A DNA stretch of 34,733 nt, taken from positions 1 to 34,733 of the forward strand of contig JAKPNN010000038.1 in NCBI GenBank assembly GCA_029548365.1. The letters are read 5' to 3'. The notes beneath the pieces were generated by a model. The model worked only from the letters and a program-made list of their open reading frames with translations, was not told where the DNA came from and made no database searches. Source of the stretch: Chloroflexota bacterium. Its GTDB lineage: Bacteria > Chloroflexota > Anaerolineae > Anaerolineales > Anaerolineaceae. Positions within the stretch are counted from its first letter, which is position 1. Each line of letters starts with the position of its first letter. The translations under genes were made by a program, and so were the position numbers. This document shows, piece after piece, positions 6,832 through 14,846 of the stretch.

Positions 6832-7458
6832 TTAAAAATCAAATAGGTGGTACAAATCCTTATAATACTCCAGAATGATGATGGTTGTGTTTGGAGGGAT
6901 CTGGTCAGCGATATCGTGCGCGGCAGCAGCAAAACTCAAGCGGGTCCATTCATAACCGACATTAGAATGGGTAACCTCTAAACTCAGTAAATATCCATCC
7001 ATGGCTTTCGAGATTTCTTGCATCTCCTCAATATCCTCAATACCGTCCATAAAATCCATAGGCTCAGGATGTGCCAAACCCAGGTATCTGATTCCATCAA
7101 CAATTTCATCATGTTCAACATCAAACCAGTAGAGCTGCTGTTTGTAATATTCAGCCAACTTTTCCCCGCTGGCATTGGGTACCGTATAAAATCGCCATGG
7201 ATTCATCGGTCCGCCAATCCCATCCACTTCAAGCAAAAATTCTGCTCCAGGGTAAACCATGTCTTCCATCCAAACGACTTTATCAGAAGGTGGCTGGCGC
7301 TCGCTTTCTGTGGGGGGATCGGCTGGGACATCAACCGCAGTGGATTCATCTTCCCTCACATTCTGCATGGGCTTGCCTGGGCTGCACGCTGATAACAGCA
7401 ATATAACCAGAAAACAAACCAAGATATTGACTTTGATGATAGGGGATTTATTCTTCAT
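6832..7458 (-). CDS. Putative lipoprotein of unknown function
   Basis: A 208-residue protein with a basic N-terminus, a hydrophobic stretch NILVCFLVILLL and the lipobox LLSAC, giving Cys25 as the likely lipidated residue; it would be anchored on the outer face of the membrane. Residues ~30-60 are Pro/Ser/Glu/Asp-rich, a typical linker. The remainder is acidic and soluble, with an EYYKQQLYWFDVEHDE segment, and resembles no enzyme family I recognise. The start at 7458 is chosen because it begins the signal peptide and AGGAG lies 8 nt upstream; a longer frame from 7530 would add 24 unlikely residues. It sits downstream of the ThiF-type gene on the same strand, but ~280 bp separate them, so co-transcription is uncertain. 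Confidence 0.8.
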   Translation of the reverse strand: MKNKSPIIKVNILVCFLVILLLSACSPGKPMQNVREDESTAVDVPADPPTESERQPPSDKVVWMEDMVYPGAEFLLEVDGIGGPMNPWRFYTVPNASGEKLAEYYKQQLYWFDVEHDEIVDGIRYLGLAHPEPMDFMDGIEDIEEMQEISKAMDGYLLSLEVTHSNVGYEWTRLSFAAAAHDIADQIPPNTTIIILEYYKDLYHLFDF

Positions 7459-7580
7459 TTCCGTTTCTCCTTTCAGGCATAGTGACATTTTTAGGAGGCG
7501 TGAGGATGTAAGGTTTACAAACAGCCTCAATGTTTTATACCAGTAACAGGGTTGATAGTCAATCGAAAGTGCGCTTTGTC

Positions 7581-7646
7581 ATTTAAACTTCAAAAGTGAA
7601 CTATTTAAACTTAAAAAGTAAACCGTTTAAAGCTGAAAAGTGAACC
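7581..7646. repeat. Three tandem 22-bp imperfect repeats
   Basis: Units at 7581-7602, 7603-7624 and 7625-7646 share the pattern TTTAAA-CTT-AAAAGTGAACC, and a fourth unit begins at 7647 (GTTAAAATC). The period equals two DNA helical turns. Similar AAGTGAAC-type iterations occur at the ends of some insertion sequences, so this may be an IS-end relic, or a multi-site binding region. No transposase is present. Confidence 0.75.
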
Positions 7647-7737
7647 GTTAAAATCATCACAAAAGATGCATGATTGGGTAGATAACTCAGAAACTGGAGG
7701 TATCGATGTCTCAACTTCACAAAAGGTTGGCGGACGA

Positions 7738-8517
7738 TCAAGTTCGCGCCTTTATTTCGGAGTTTTCTCCACAAACAGGGCAGCTTGGGTCTTTCAGGAC
7801 TTCGATGTGGTCAAATTCTGCGGTCAGACTGTTGATCAACACCAATTTCCCGCCCAGTGTTTCACCAATACCGAGAATAATTTTAAGGATCTCCGCAGCC
7901 TGCAGCAACCCTACCAACCCGGCCAACACCCCAAAAACACCGCTGTCAGCAGGTAGGGGGATGTGATCAGATGGCGGGGGGCTGCCAAACACACAGCGAT
8001 AACAGGGCCCGATCCGAGAATCAAACAACGCCATCTGCCCATCAAATCCTTGAATTGCGCCAAACACAAACGGCCGGGCAGTCCGCACGCACAGATCATT
8101 GATCAGGTAGCGCGTGGTCAGGTTATCCGTCCCATCCACAAGGATGTCAAAACCCTCAGCGATTTCTTTGGCGTTTTCAGATGTAAAAGCCACAGGGAAA
8201 ATATCAATCTGACAACAGGAGTTTAAGCCCGTTAAGCGCTGTTTGGCAGCCTCAACTTTCATTTCCCCTACCGTGTTGAAACTGTATAAAACCTGCCGCT
8301 GCAAATTTGACAGGCTCACCCGGTCAGGATCGACAATCCCGATTCGCCCGATGCCCGCTGCAGCTAGATAAAGACTGATGGGAGAGCCCAACCCACCAAC
8401 GCCGATGATCAACACCGACGCTTGCTTTAACTTTCTTTGACCGTCAATGCCAACCTGGGGCAGCAGGATCTGTTTTGAGTATCGGAGTAACTCTGATTGC
8501 GAAAAATCTGAAATCAT
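7738..8517 (-). CDS. MoeB/ThiF-family adenylyltransferase (E1-like)
   Basis: A 259-residue E1-like enzyme that uses ATP to adenylate the C-terminal Gly-Gly of a MoaD or ThiS protein. The N-terminus SELLRYSKQILLPQVG and the Rossmann motif GVGGLGSP (~39-46) are typical; DGTDNLTTRYLIND is the family's substrate and metal region. Two Cys pairs (CYRC and a C-terminal CPVC) form the structural zinc site. No rhodanese domain is attached. The start at 8517 is preferred: AAAGG lies 7 nt upstream and the N-terminus then matches the family, while an ATG at 8538 has no binding site. The GG-tailed protein at 3967-4206 is a likely partner. MoeB and ThiF cannot be told apart from sequence alone. Confidence 0.9.
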   Translation of the reverse strand: MISDFSQSELLRYSKQILLPQVGIDGQRKLKQASVLIIGVGGLGSPISLYLAAAGIGRIGIVDPDRVSLSNLQRQVLYSFNTVGEMKVEAAKQRLTGLNSCCQIDIFPVAFTSENAKEIAEGFDILVDGTDNLTTRYLINDLCVRTARPFVFGAIQGFDGQMALFDSRIGPCYRCVFGSPPPSDHIPLPADSGVFGVLAGLVGLLQAAEILKIILGIGETLGGKLVLINSLTAEFDHIEVLKDPSCPVCGENSEIKART

Positions 8518-8557
8518 TGCAGAACCTTTGCTGGTCATTCATTTAATGATGAATTTC

Positions 8558-8566
8558 AGTATATCA
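8558..8566 (-). promoter_or_regulatory. Extended -10 promoter of the MoeB/ThiF-type gene
   Basis: TGA-TATACT on the minus strand, 41 bp before the chosen start codon. The -35 region is not conserved. Confidence 0.5.
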
Positions 8567-8923
8567 TAAATGATTTATTGAGCACCACCAACACGCTTCT
8601 TAGTATATACGGCCTTCCTTCTTGGAACATGAATTACATTAATAACAAATTGTTTAGTAATTTATAAAACTATATCGTCCCCGCTTTAGGGGAAGCGCCG
8701 GGGGTAAAACCCGGAAAACAATTTCTGAAATGTGAAAATTCACCTGATAGAACAAATAAAAAGCAAGGCTGCCAAAACGCAATTTGCACGACTTAACCAG
8801 ATACTAACAATGGTCCTGGGCGTGCCCATCACCGCCTGGCAAGAGAGGACAAGGTCAGAAAGTGGGGTTACTAATTTGTTCGAAACTGACGTACTATTTT
8901 GGGTTTTTGATTCTGACATTCTA
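8567..8923. other. Gene-free interval with a compact structured motif at 8679-8714
   Basis: No credible gene. At 8679-8692 CCCC and GGGG can pair around GCTTTA, while GCTT (8683-8686) can pair with AAGC (8693-8696), allowing an H-type pseudoknot or two alternative hairpins. A second hairpin CCGGG (8698-8702) / CCCGG (8710-8714) follows at once. Function and strand are unknown. Confidence 0.5.
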
Positions 8924-8960
8924 TAAAAACAACGCCTCCGTTCTATGCAACGGAAGCGTT
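8924..8960 (-). terminator. Intrinsic terminator after tRNA-Gly
   Basis: A 12-bp hairpin with one G-U pair (8931-8942 and 8949-8960, loop of 6) is followed on the minus strand by GTTTTTAT. It lies 9 nt beyond the tRNA 3' end. Confidence 0.85.
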
Positions 8961-8968
8961 TGGTAAAA

Positions 8969-9040
8969 AGCGGGCGATGGGACTCGAACCCACGAATGTC
9001 AGCTTGGAAGGCTGATGCCTTACCACTTGGCGACGCCCGC
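8969..9040 (-). tRNA. tRNA-Gly (anticodon TCC)
   Basis: The minus strand folds as a 72-nt cloverleaf. The 7-bp acceptor stem is GCGGGCG/CGCCCGC with discriminator U. The D stem is GCC/GGC, the anticodon stem TCAGC/GCTGA has loop CTTCCAA, and the T arm contains GGTTCGAGTCC. Anticodon TCC reads GGA and, by wobble, other Gly codons. The 3' CCA is not encoded. The gene lies about 50 bp downstream of gatB and has its own terminator. Confidence 0.96.
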
Positions 9041-9092
9041 AAGGTTGTATTATTTTACGTCACTCAAATCATTTGGTCAATCAACTGCTCCC

Positions 9093-10535
9093 TCAACGCT
9101 TTCCCTGCAACGCTTTTTGCAGCAGCGCCCTTGTTTTTGCTGGGTCAGCCTGACCGCGTGTCTGGCGCATCACCTGACCCATAAACCAGCCAAACAAACC
9201 CTCCTTGCCGCCGCGGTAGGATTCAACCTCCTGCGGATGGGCAGCCAGAACAGCGTCAATTACCGATTGCAAGGCGCTATCATCGCTCACCTGAGACAGG
9301 CCCTCCGCTGCCACGATTGCCTGCGGCGGCTGGCCGCTTTGCTGCACCTTCACCAGCAAAGCCTTGCCCGTCGCGGCGTTGATGGTGCCCGCGTCGACCA
9401 GCCTGATCACCTCAGCCAGGTATTCGGGAGTGAGGGTCAGCGCATCGGCGCTGAGCCCCAGCTCATTTTGCATCCGCAACACTTCGTTCATAATCCAGTT
9501 CGAGAGGATCTTCGGGTCGGTCCCATATGCGGTTAAAGCTGCTTCATAATAGTCTGCGATTGGACGATCTGCGGTGAGGATATCGGCGTCATATTCTGGC
9601 AACTGGTAACGGGTCATAAAACGCAACTGTCGCTCAAGGGGGAGTTCAGGCAGGTTTTGAATCACAGCGTCGCGCCATTCGGATGTCAGTTCCAGGGGGA
9701 GCAGGTCCGGTTCCCTGAAGTAACGATAATCCGCTTCCGTCTCTTTAGAGCGCATTTTATTCAAACGTTGCCGGGTTTCATCCCAATCCAACGTCCAGGA
9801 TTCAACCTGCCCACCGGCCTGCACCAGCGATACCTGCCGTTCGATCTCCATGTTGATCGCCGCCCGTACAGCCTCGATCGAATTGACATTCTTGATCTCT
9901 GTCTTGGTGTTCAGATAGGTGCTGCCAGCCGTCCTGATCGACACGTTGGCATCACAGCGTAGATGGCCCTTTTCCATGTCAGCTTCGGAAACACCTAGCC
10001 AGCGTAAGAGCTGTCGCAGCCGGATCAGGTACTGCGCGGCTTCGTCAGCAGAGCGCAGGTCGGGTTCGGTCACCATTTCCACCAGGGGGACACCGCAGCG
10101 GTTGAAGTCCACCAGACGCTGCCCGCCTTCGTACTTGGTCTTACCGGCATCTTCTTCAAGGTGCAGCTTGGTGATGTTCACCCGTCTAACAAACCCACCC
10201 GGCATCGTCACATCCAGGTAACCGCCGTCACCCAGGGCAAGGTCAAATTGCGAGATCTGGTATCCCTTTGGCAAATCGGGGTAGAAATAATTCTTGCGGT
10301 CAAAATAGGAAACCAGCCGTATCTCGGCGTGCATCGCTGCCGCCAGCAGCGCACCCTTGTAAACCGCTGCTTCGTTTAACACGGGCAGCACACCCGGCAA
10401 ACCCGCACACACCGGGCAGATATTCGTGTTTGGCGGGTCTTGCCATGAATCGGCTTTGCAACTGCAAAAGATCTTGGTAACCGTGTTCAATTGAATATGG
10501 GTTTCCAGTCCGATGACGGCTTCAAAATCTGCCAT
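9093..10535 (-). CDS. gatB: Asp-tRNA(Asn)/Glu-tRNA(Gln) amidotransferase subunit B
   Basis: A 480-residue GatB, the subunit of GatCAB that binds misacylated tRNA and activates its Glu or Asp with ATP before ammonia from GatA is added. The N-terminal signature is EAVIGLETHIQL, followed by a zinc-type Cys set (FCSC and CPVC) and GLPGVLPVLN; DMEKGHLRCDANVSIR is the central conserved block. The C-terminal YqeY-like tail domain is present, ending in the family-typical GWFMGQVMRQTRGQADP. The start at 10535 follows AAGGA with good spacing and gives the usual N-terminus MADFEAVIGLE. An ATG overlapping the gatA stop at 10588-10586 would add 17-18 residues. It is third in the gatC-gatA-gatB operon. Confidence 0.97.
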   Translation of the reverse strand: MADFEAVIGLETHIQLNTVTKIFCSCKADSWQDPPNTNICPVCAGLPGVLPVLNEAAVYKGALLAAAMHAEIRLVSYFDRKNYFYPDLPKGYQISQFDLALGDGGYLDVTMPGGFVRRVNITKLHLEEDAGKTKYEGGQRLVDFNRCGVPLVEMVTEPDLRSADEAAQYLIRLRQLLRWLGVSEADMEKGHLRCDANVSIRTAGSTYLNTKTEIKNVNSIEAVRAAINMEIERQVSLVQAGGQVESWTLDWDETRQRLNKMRSKETEADYRYFREPDLLPLELTSEWRDAVIQNLPELPLERQLRFMTRYQLPEYDADILTADRPIADYYEAALTAYGTDPKILSNWIMNEVLRMQNELGLSADALTLTPEYLAEVIRLVDAGTINAATGKALLVKVQQSGQPPQAIVAAEGLSQVSDDSALQSVIDAVLAAHPQEVESYRGGKEGLFGWFMGQVMRQTRGQADPAKTRALLQKALQGKR

Positions 10536-10582
10536 AAGCCCATCCTTATTGCGGTGTTGATCAGGAACAGCGAGGGGGTTCA

Positions 10583-12178
10583 TCATTCCACCTCCGCCAG
10601 CACGCACGGTTTCACAGCCCGCCAATCGGCATCCGCAGTCGCCTGCTCGAAGGCATATCCCGCCCGAAACAGGGTCGCTTCGGCAAAATCGGGTCCAATC
10701 AATTGCAGACCCATCGGCAGTCCCTCCGCTGAAAGGCCGCCCGGGATCGAGAGCGCCGGCACACCGGCGTGGTTGGCAGACACCGTCAACTGGTCAGAAT
10801 ACTGCATTAACGTCGAATCGCCGTAAAAATCGCCCATTTTAAAGGCCGGGGTAGGCGCTGTAGGCGTCAGCAGGACATCCAGCCGATATGGCCCATCCGG
10901 ATCGAACGCGGTTTCAAAATCTGCCCGGATCATGCTGCGCGCCTGGAGTGCACGCTGGAAATACTGCAGGCTGAGCTGCCCGCCGCTCATGTACATCCCC
11001 ATCAATACACGCAGCTTGGGTTCCAAGCCAAAGCCCTCCGCGCGGGTCAGCCGGTACAACTCGGCCAAATCACCACCGCTTGCCCGGGCACGGTAGCCGT
11101 ATTTAACCCCGTCAAAACGGTGCAGGTTGGAAGATGCCTCAACCCGGCTGATGACAAAATACGCCGGTATTCCATAAATGCTGTTGGGCATGGGAACGTT
11201 TTCTACAATCTCCGCCCCTTCAGCCGCCAAAGTTTCAGCGGCGCGCAGCGTCATGTTACGGATTTCAGCGGGCAGGTCTTCCATAATCGTTTCGCCAGTA
11301 TCCGGGTCAGGGTAGGAAATCTGCAGATAATCCTTAGAAAGCCCAATGCGCATGCCTTTCACGCCCCGGTCTATACCTGCCAGGTAATCCGGCACAGGAA
11401 GCCTGACCGCCGTGCTATCGCGAGTGTCGGCGCCCGCCATCACCGAGAGCATCAGGGCTGCATCGCGCACGTTGCGCGCCAGGGGTCCCGGGCAGTCCAG
11501 GGAAGAGGCAAAGGCGATCACTCCATAGCGCGAGATGCGCCCATAGGTCGGCTTGAGACCCACCACGCCGCAATACGCTGCTGGCTGACGGATGGATCCA
11601 CCCGTATCCGTCCCCACCGAAAGGCACCCCTGCCCCGAAGCCACAGCCGCAGCAGACCCCCCGGAAGAACCGCCCGGCACCCGTGTCAGGTCCCAGGGAT
11701 TGCGGGTCGTGGGTTTAAACGCCGAAGATTCGTTCGAAGAGCCATAAGCGAACTCGTCCATGTTGACCTTCCCCAACACCACCGCACCGGCATCCTCAAG
11801 GCGCTCGATCGCGGTGGCGGTATAAGGTGCCACGAAATTCGATAATATGCGTGATGCTGCCGTGGTAGGCACACCCTTCAGGCAGAAGAGGTCCTTGATG
11901 GTAATCGGTACGCCTGCCAGCGCGCCGGCGTCTTCTCCGGAGCTAATCCGGGCATCCACCCGTTCAGCCTTCTGGCGCGCCCGGTCAGCCGTCAGGGTGA
12001 TGAAAGCGTGTACCTTGGTTTGATCCTCTTGTGTAAGTGGGCCGTAATCCAGCGCACCCGGCCTCCCATCCACCGCAGCAATGCGTTCCAGGGCTGCATC
12101 CAGCACGTCAACTGCAGCCAGCTCACCTCGTTGTATTTTATGGGCAATATCAAAAGCAGATTGATCTGTCAGGGACAT
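10583..12178 (-). CDS. gatA: Asp-tRNA(Asn)/Glu-tRNA(Gln) amidotransferase subunit A
   Basis: A 531-residue GatA, the amidase-signature glutaminase that releases ammonia for tRNA-dependent Gln and Asn synthesis. The catalytic Ser-cisSer-Lys triad is visible: Lys95 in GVPITIKDLF, Ser171 in PGGSSGGSAAA and Ser195 in GTDTGGSIRQPA. It is somewhat longer than the usual ~485 residues, mainly by an insert around residues 30-60 and in the central part. The ATG at 12178 is chosen; a TTG at 12187, adjoining the gatC stop, is an alternative that adds three residues. It is tightly linked between gatC (5 bp upstream) and gatB. The operon suggests that the organism lacks GlnRS and/or AsnRS. Confidence 0.97.
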   Translation of the reverse strand: MSLTDQSAFDIAHKIQRGELAAVDVLDAALERIAAVDGRPGALDYGPLTQEDQTKVHAFITLTADRARQKAERVDARISSGEDAGALAGVPITIKDLFCLKGVPTTAASRILSNFVAPYTATAIERLEDAGAVVLGKVNMDEFAYGSSNESSAFKPTTRNPWDLTRVPGGSSGGSAAAVASGQGCLSVGTDTGGSIRQPAAYCGVVGLKPTYGRISRYGVIAFASSLDCPGPLARNVRDAALMLSVMAGADTRDSTAVRLPVPDYLAGIDRGVKGMRIGLSKDYLQISYPDPDTGETIMEDLPAEIRNMTLRAAETLAAEGAEIVENVPMPNSIYGIPAYFVISRVEASSNLHRFDGVKYGYRARASGGDLAELYRLTRAEGFGLEPKLRVLMGMYMSGGQLSLQYFQRALQARSMIRADFETAFDPDGPYRLDVLLTPTAPTPAFKMGDFYGDSTLMQYSDQLTVSANHAGVPALSIPGGLSAEGLPMGLQLIGPDFAEATLFRAGYAFEQATADADWRAVKPCVLAEVE

Positions 12179-12183
12179 GGCGT

Positions 12184-12516
12184 TCAATCCAGTTCTCTGT
12201 GAGGGATATCGGGCACAATCAAATAACCGTCTTCCACCTCGGGCGCCTGGTTCAATATTTCTTCAGGGTTTTCAAAGGGCACCCAAACATCCGGCCTGAG
12301 GGGTGGACGGGATTCGGCTGTGTATGTCACCCCACGCGGCACCAGGGGTACGTCCACATCCAGGGCAAGTGTTTCTAACTGCCGGATCGCCTTTAGCTGC
12401 TGATTGAGTTCCATCCTCAGGTACTCTGCTTCTTCGGGATTAAAGCGAAAGGCAGCCAGGTCGGCTAATTTTGCAAATATTTCAGGGGAGATCTCATCGC
12501 GCATAGGCTTAATCAT
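12184..12516 (-). CDS. gatC: Asp-tRNA(Asn)/Glu-tRNA(Gln) amidotransferase subunit C
   Basis: A 110-residue GatC, the small subunit that wraps around GatA and holds the complex together. The N-terminal helical region (ISPEIFAKLADLAAFRFNPEE) and the C-terminal DVWVPFENPEEILNQAPEVEDGYLIVPDI region match the family, where the tail reads like NAPE..DGFFRVP. It is the first gene of the operon. The start codon at 12516 has no strong ribosome-binding site; an ATG four codons later is possible. Confidence 0.93.
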   Translation of the reverse strand: MIKPMRDEISPEIFAKLADLAAFRFNPEEAEYLRMELNQQLKAIRQLETLALDVDVPLVPRGVTYTAESRPPLRPDVWVPFENPEEILNQAPEVEDGYLIVPDIPHRELD

Positions 12517-12542
12517 CCATTCTTAATCAGGGCATTTCTAAA

Positions 12543-12548
12543 ATTATA
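12543..12548 (-). promoter_or_regulatory. -10 element before gatCAB
   Basis: TATAAT on the minus strand, 27 bp before the gatC start codon. No clear -35 is visible. Confidence 0.45.
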
Positions 12549-12692
12549 TAATACCTTAATTCGTGGAATTGAGCATGCTGAAAGCTGATCGTAGCTGGAT
12601 CAAACTTGTAAGCCAAATTCCATAATGCCTCATTTCGAAGCGCCAAACATGAAATTCCTTTTCACGACGCGCCATTCACCATTAACTCATTG

Positions 12693-12698
12693 TATAAT
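12693..12698 (+). promoter_or_regulatory. -10 element of kbl
   Basis: A perfect TATAAT on the plus strand, 37 bp before the kbl start. The -35 region is poorly conserved. Confidence 0.55.
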
Positions 12699-12734
12699 AA
12701 CCCCGTAAACATCACCTATAACTGCGAGGGAATC

Positions 12735-13919
12735 ATGTCTCAAAAACTGAAATGGATCGAAGAAGAACTGCAAAATCTGCAGGATGCTGGCCTGTACAAC
12801 AAAATCCGCACGCTCAGCTCGCCCCAGGGCGCCTGGCTGGTGGTCGATGGGAAACACGTTCTTAATTTTTGCTCAAACAACTACCTGGGTCTGGCCAATC
12901 ATCCGCGGGTGGTCGCTGCTGCACAGCAAGCGATGCAGCAGTACGGGCTGGGTCCGGGCGCTGTGCGTACGATTGCCGGCACCATGGATTTGCACCTGCA
13001 ATTAGAACAACGTATGGCCGCCTTCAAGCGTGTGCAGGACGCCATTACCTTTCAGTCGGGCTTTTCTGCCAACACAGGCTCTATTCCCGCACTGGTCGGA
13101 AAGGGCGATATGATCTTTTCCGACGAGCTCAACCATGCCTCCATCATCGACGGCAGCCGCCTTTCGGGGGCAACCATCACCCGTTACGACCACGCCGACC
13201 CGGCTGATCTGCAAGCGAAAATCAAAAAGCACGCCGGAAGCTACCGCCGGGGATTGATCATCACCGATGGTGTTTTCTCGATGGATGGAGACTATCCACC
13301 CCTGGACAAAATTGCCGATATCGCTGAAGCCCATGACCTGATGCTGATGGTTGATGACGCTCACGGCGAGGGTGTGCTGGGTGAAGGCGGGCGCGGGATT
13401 GTGGATCATTTCAAATTACATGGTCGGGTCGATGTAGAGGTCGGCACCTTCTCCAAGGCTTTTGGCGTTGTTGGGGGTGTGGTGGCCGGTAATGCCCGCA
13501 TCATTGAATGGTTAAGGCAACGAGGACGCCCCTTCTTGTTCTCCTCGGCAGTGACGGTCCCTGATGTGGCTGCAACCCTGGCCGCTATCGATATTCTTGA
13601 GGAATCCACCGAGCTGGTCGATCGACTGTGGGCTAACGCAGCCTTTTTCAAAGAGGAGATGTTGAACCTTGGCTTTGATACCGGTAAGACCATGACTCCC
13701 ATCACCCCGGTTATGCTGGGCGATGTCACCCTGGCCAGGGAATTCAGCCGCCGATTGTACGAGGAAAATGTCTTCGCCATGGCTCTGGGCTTTCCCACAG
13801 TGCCCGTTGGCCTGGCGCGCATCCGGGTGATGATTTCTGCAACCCATTCTCGAGAAGATCTTGAACAAGCATTGCAAGCCTTTGCTCGTGTCGGTCGAGA
13901 TTTGGGCGTGATTGGATAG
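12735..13919 (+). CDS. kbl: Glycine C-acetyltransferase (2-amino-3-ketobutyrate CoA ligase)
   Basis: A 394-residue fold-type I PLP enzyme of the alpha-oxoamine synthase group. Kbl joins acetyl-CoA and glycine reversibly, the second step of threonine breakdown after Tdh. Recognisable parts are [12 protein letters not shown] (~46-57), the [11 protein letters not shown] block (~206-216) with the PLP-contacting Asp and His, and the Schiff-base Lys241 in [12 protein letters not shown]. The length equals that of the family. The ATG at 12735 has GAGGG just upstream; a longer frame from 12690 would add 15 residues that overlap the promoter. 8-amino-7-oxononanoate synthase (BioF) is the main alternative; the VGTFSKAFG pattern and length favour Kbl. 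No tdh or bio genes are adjacent. Confidence 0.88.
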   Translation: MSQKLKWIEEELQNLQDAGLYNKIRTLSSPQGAWLVVDGKHVLNFCSNNYLGLANHPRVVAAAQQAMQQYGLGPGAVRTIAGTMDLHLQLEQRMAAFKRVQDAITFQSGFSANTGSIPALVGKGDMIFSDELNHASIIDGSRLSGATITRYDHADPADLQAKIKKHAGSYRRGLIITDGVFSMDGDYPPLDKIADIAEAHDLMLMVDDAHGEGVLGEGGRGIVDHFKLHGRVDVEVGTFSKAFGVVGGVVAGNARIIEWLRQRGRPFLFSSAVTVPDVAATLAAIDILEESTELVDRLWANAAFFKEEMLNLGFDTGKTMTPITPVMLGDVTLAREFSRRLYEENVFAMALGFPTVPVGLARIRVMISATHSREDLEQALQAFARVGRDLGVIG

Positions 13920-13966
13920 TCGTTTCGTTTAGCGCCTTTTTAGCATCCACCAGCACACTTAAAAAC

Positions 13967-13989
13967 AAAACGCCCAAACGGGCGTTTTT
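13967..13989. terminator. Bidirectional intrinsic terminator
   Basis: The hairpin AAAACGCCC-AAAC-GGGCGTTTT has A-runs on one side and T-runs on the other. It can end kbl (plus strand) and the small gene at 14014 (minus strand), which converge here. Confidence 0.9.
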
Positions 13990-14013
13990 AAATCGTTACA
14001 GAGCGTATCTGTA

Positions 14014-14262
14014 TTACTCGGATCGTTTAGCTGATTTAGGCGCTTTGAAGGGGTCATAATTCGGGTTCGTGCCCGACCAGCAGCAACCCGGTTGAGAAAA
14101 ACTATTGCATGCTAAACCTCGCGAGCAGCGATGTGCCAGGATGCGCGGCGCTTGCTCCGGCAAAAAAGTCGCCGGGTAGACGATGTCAGCCTCCAAATAA
14201 ACTTCCTCGCCGGCGTGTTCACAATAAGCGGCCTTAATTACTTTCCAATCTCGATAAGCCAT
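14014..14262 (-). CDS. Small Cys-rich protein of unknown function
   Basis: An 82-residue soluble protein with a strong binding site (GGAGG, 7 nt before ATG). The C-terminal half has a compact Cys set, HRCSRGLACNSFSQPGCCW, followed by SGTNPNYDPF. Four closely spaced Cys plus His and Asn suggest a bound metal or disulfides. A Cys also occurs near the N-terminus (AAYCEHAG). I do not recognise a named family. It is expressed from its own promoter (extended -10 at 14312-14320) and ends at a shared terminator, so it looks like an independent, well expressed gene. Confidence 0.8.
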   Translation of the reverse strand: MAYRDWKVIKAAYCEHAGEEVYLEADIVYPATFLPEQAPRILAHRCSRGLACNSFSQPGCCWSGTNPNYDPFKAPKSAKRSE

Positions 14263-14311
14263 ATTTTAACCTCCAAAGGCAGCAAAACAGTTACTGCTAA
14301 TCTTTATACAG

Positions 14312-14320
14312 ATTATAACA
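14312..14320 (-). promoter_or_regulatory. Extended -10 promoter of the small Cys-rich gene
   Basis: TGT-TATAAT on the minus strand, 50 bp before the start codon at 14262. The same TGNTATAAT form recurs at other genes in the window. Confidence 0.6.
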
Positions 14321-14435
14321 CACCCACTTTTGTCTCCAAAATAGCGCTCCTGAACTCTGATGACAAAACTTGGTTTTCTAAGCCAATCAAGATCAGGCGT
14401 CCGCGGTTCAATCATGACTTTCATTCACAAGGAAA

Positions 14436-14783
14436 TCAGTGAGGTTCTTTAAACTCCCCATCTATCACCGTACGGGGTTGTTCTTTTATCTTACCTTTTT
14501 CCTGCAGCGCCTTTCGGTGTTCTGTAACCACATCCTCCGGGCACAATTCTAAAAACAACGCACAACCCGCCCAGACCACCAACGCATCGTCCAGCGGATT
14601 GATCGGTAAAAGATCATAAGGAACCACCAGGTAAATCAATGCGCCAACTGGCAATGCTTTAAACAGGAGATTCACGCGTGAATCGCCCATTAAACGAATG
14701 ATCAGACGTATGTTTTGGTATAAATCGCTGAAAAACCCTTCTTTTGCCTGGTTCAGTGATCGGTTGTCTTTCATGTTCATCAT
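14436..14783 (-). CDS. DUF1232 (YkvA-like) small membrane protein
   Basis: A 115-residue protein with two hydrophobic segments, LLFKALPVGALIYLVVPYDL and DDALVVWAGCALFLEL. The YLVVPYDLLPINPLDDALV block matches the DUF1232 signature (Y.l.PiDliPd...D...), a family whose function is unknown. The C-terminus is polar and cytoplasmic-like. The start at 14783 has GGAGG six nt upstream; two more in-frame ATGs follow within four codons. The gene lies alone between the Cys-rich gene and a glycosyltransferase on the same strand. Confidence 0.85.
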   Translation of the reverse strand: MMNMKDNRSLNQAKEGFFSDLYQNIRLIIRLMGDSRVNLLFKALPVGALIYLVVPYDLLPINPLDDALVVWAGCALFLELCPEDVVTEHRKALQEKGKIKEQPRTVIDGEFKEPH

Positions 14784-14846
14784 AAGCTACCTCCTGCAGT
14801 CTTTTTAAGCACTTTTAAGCATCAAACGGGTAGGTGAATGTGTAAA

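Noticed and set aside
7531-7737. Possible insertion sequence
   Set aside because: Only short tandem repeats are present; no transposase, clear inverted ends or target duplication were found, so just the repeats are annotated.
8732-9042. Small ORFs across the tRNA and its terminator
   Set aside because: They overlap a complete tRNA and hairpin and have no family resemblance.
11120-11845. A 241-codon ORF antisense to gatA
   Set aside because: It overlaps a clearly conserved gene along its length and matches no family; typical shadow ORF in GC-rich coding DNA.
12690-12734. Upstream in-frame extension of kbl
   Set aside because: It contains the promoter -10 (12693-12698); the ATG at 12735 has a ribosome-binding site and gives the family length.
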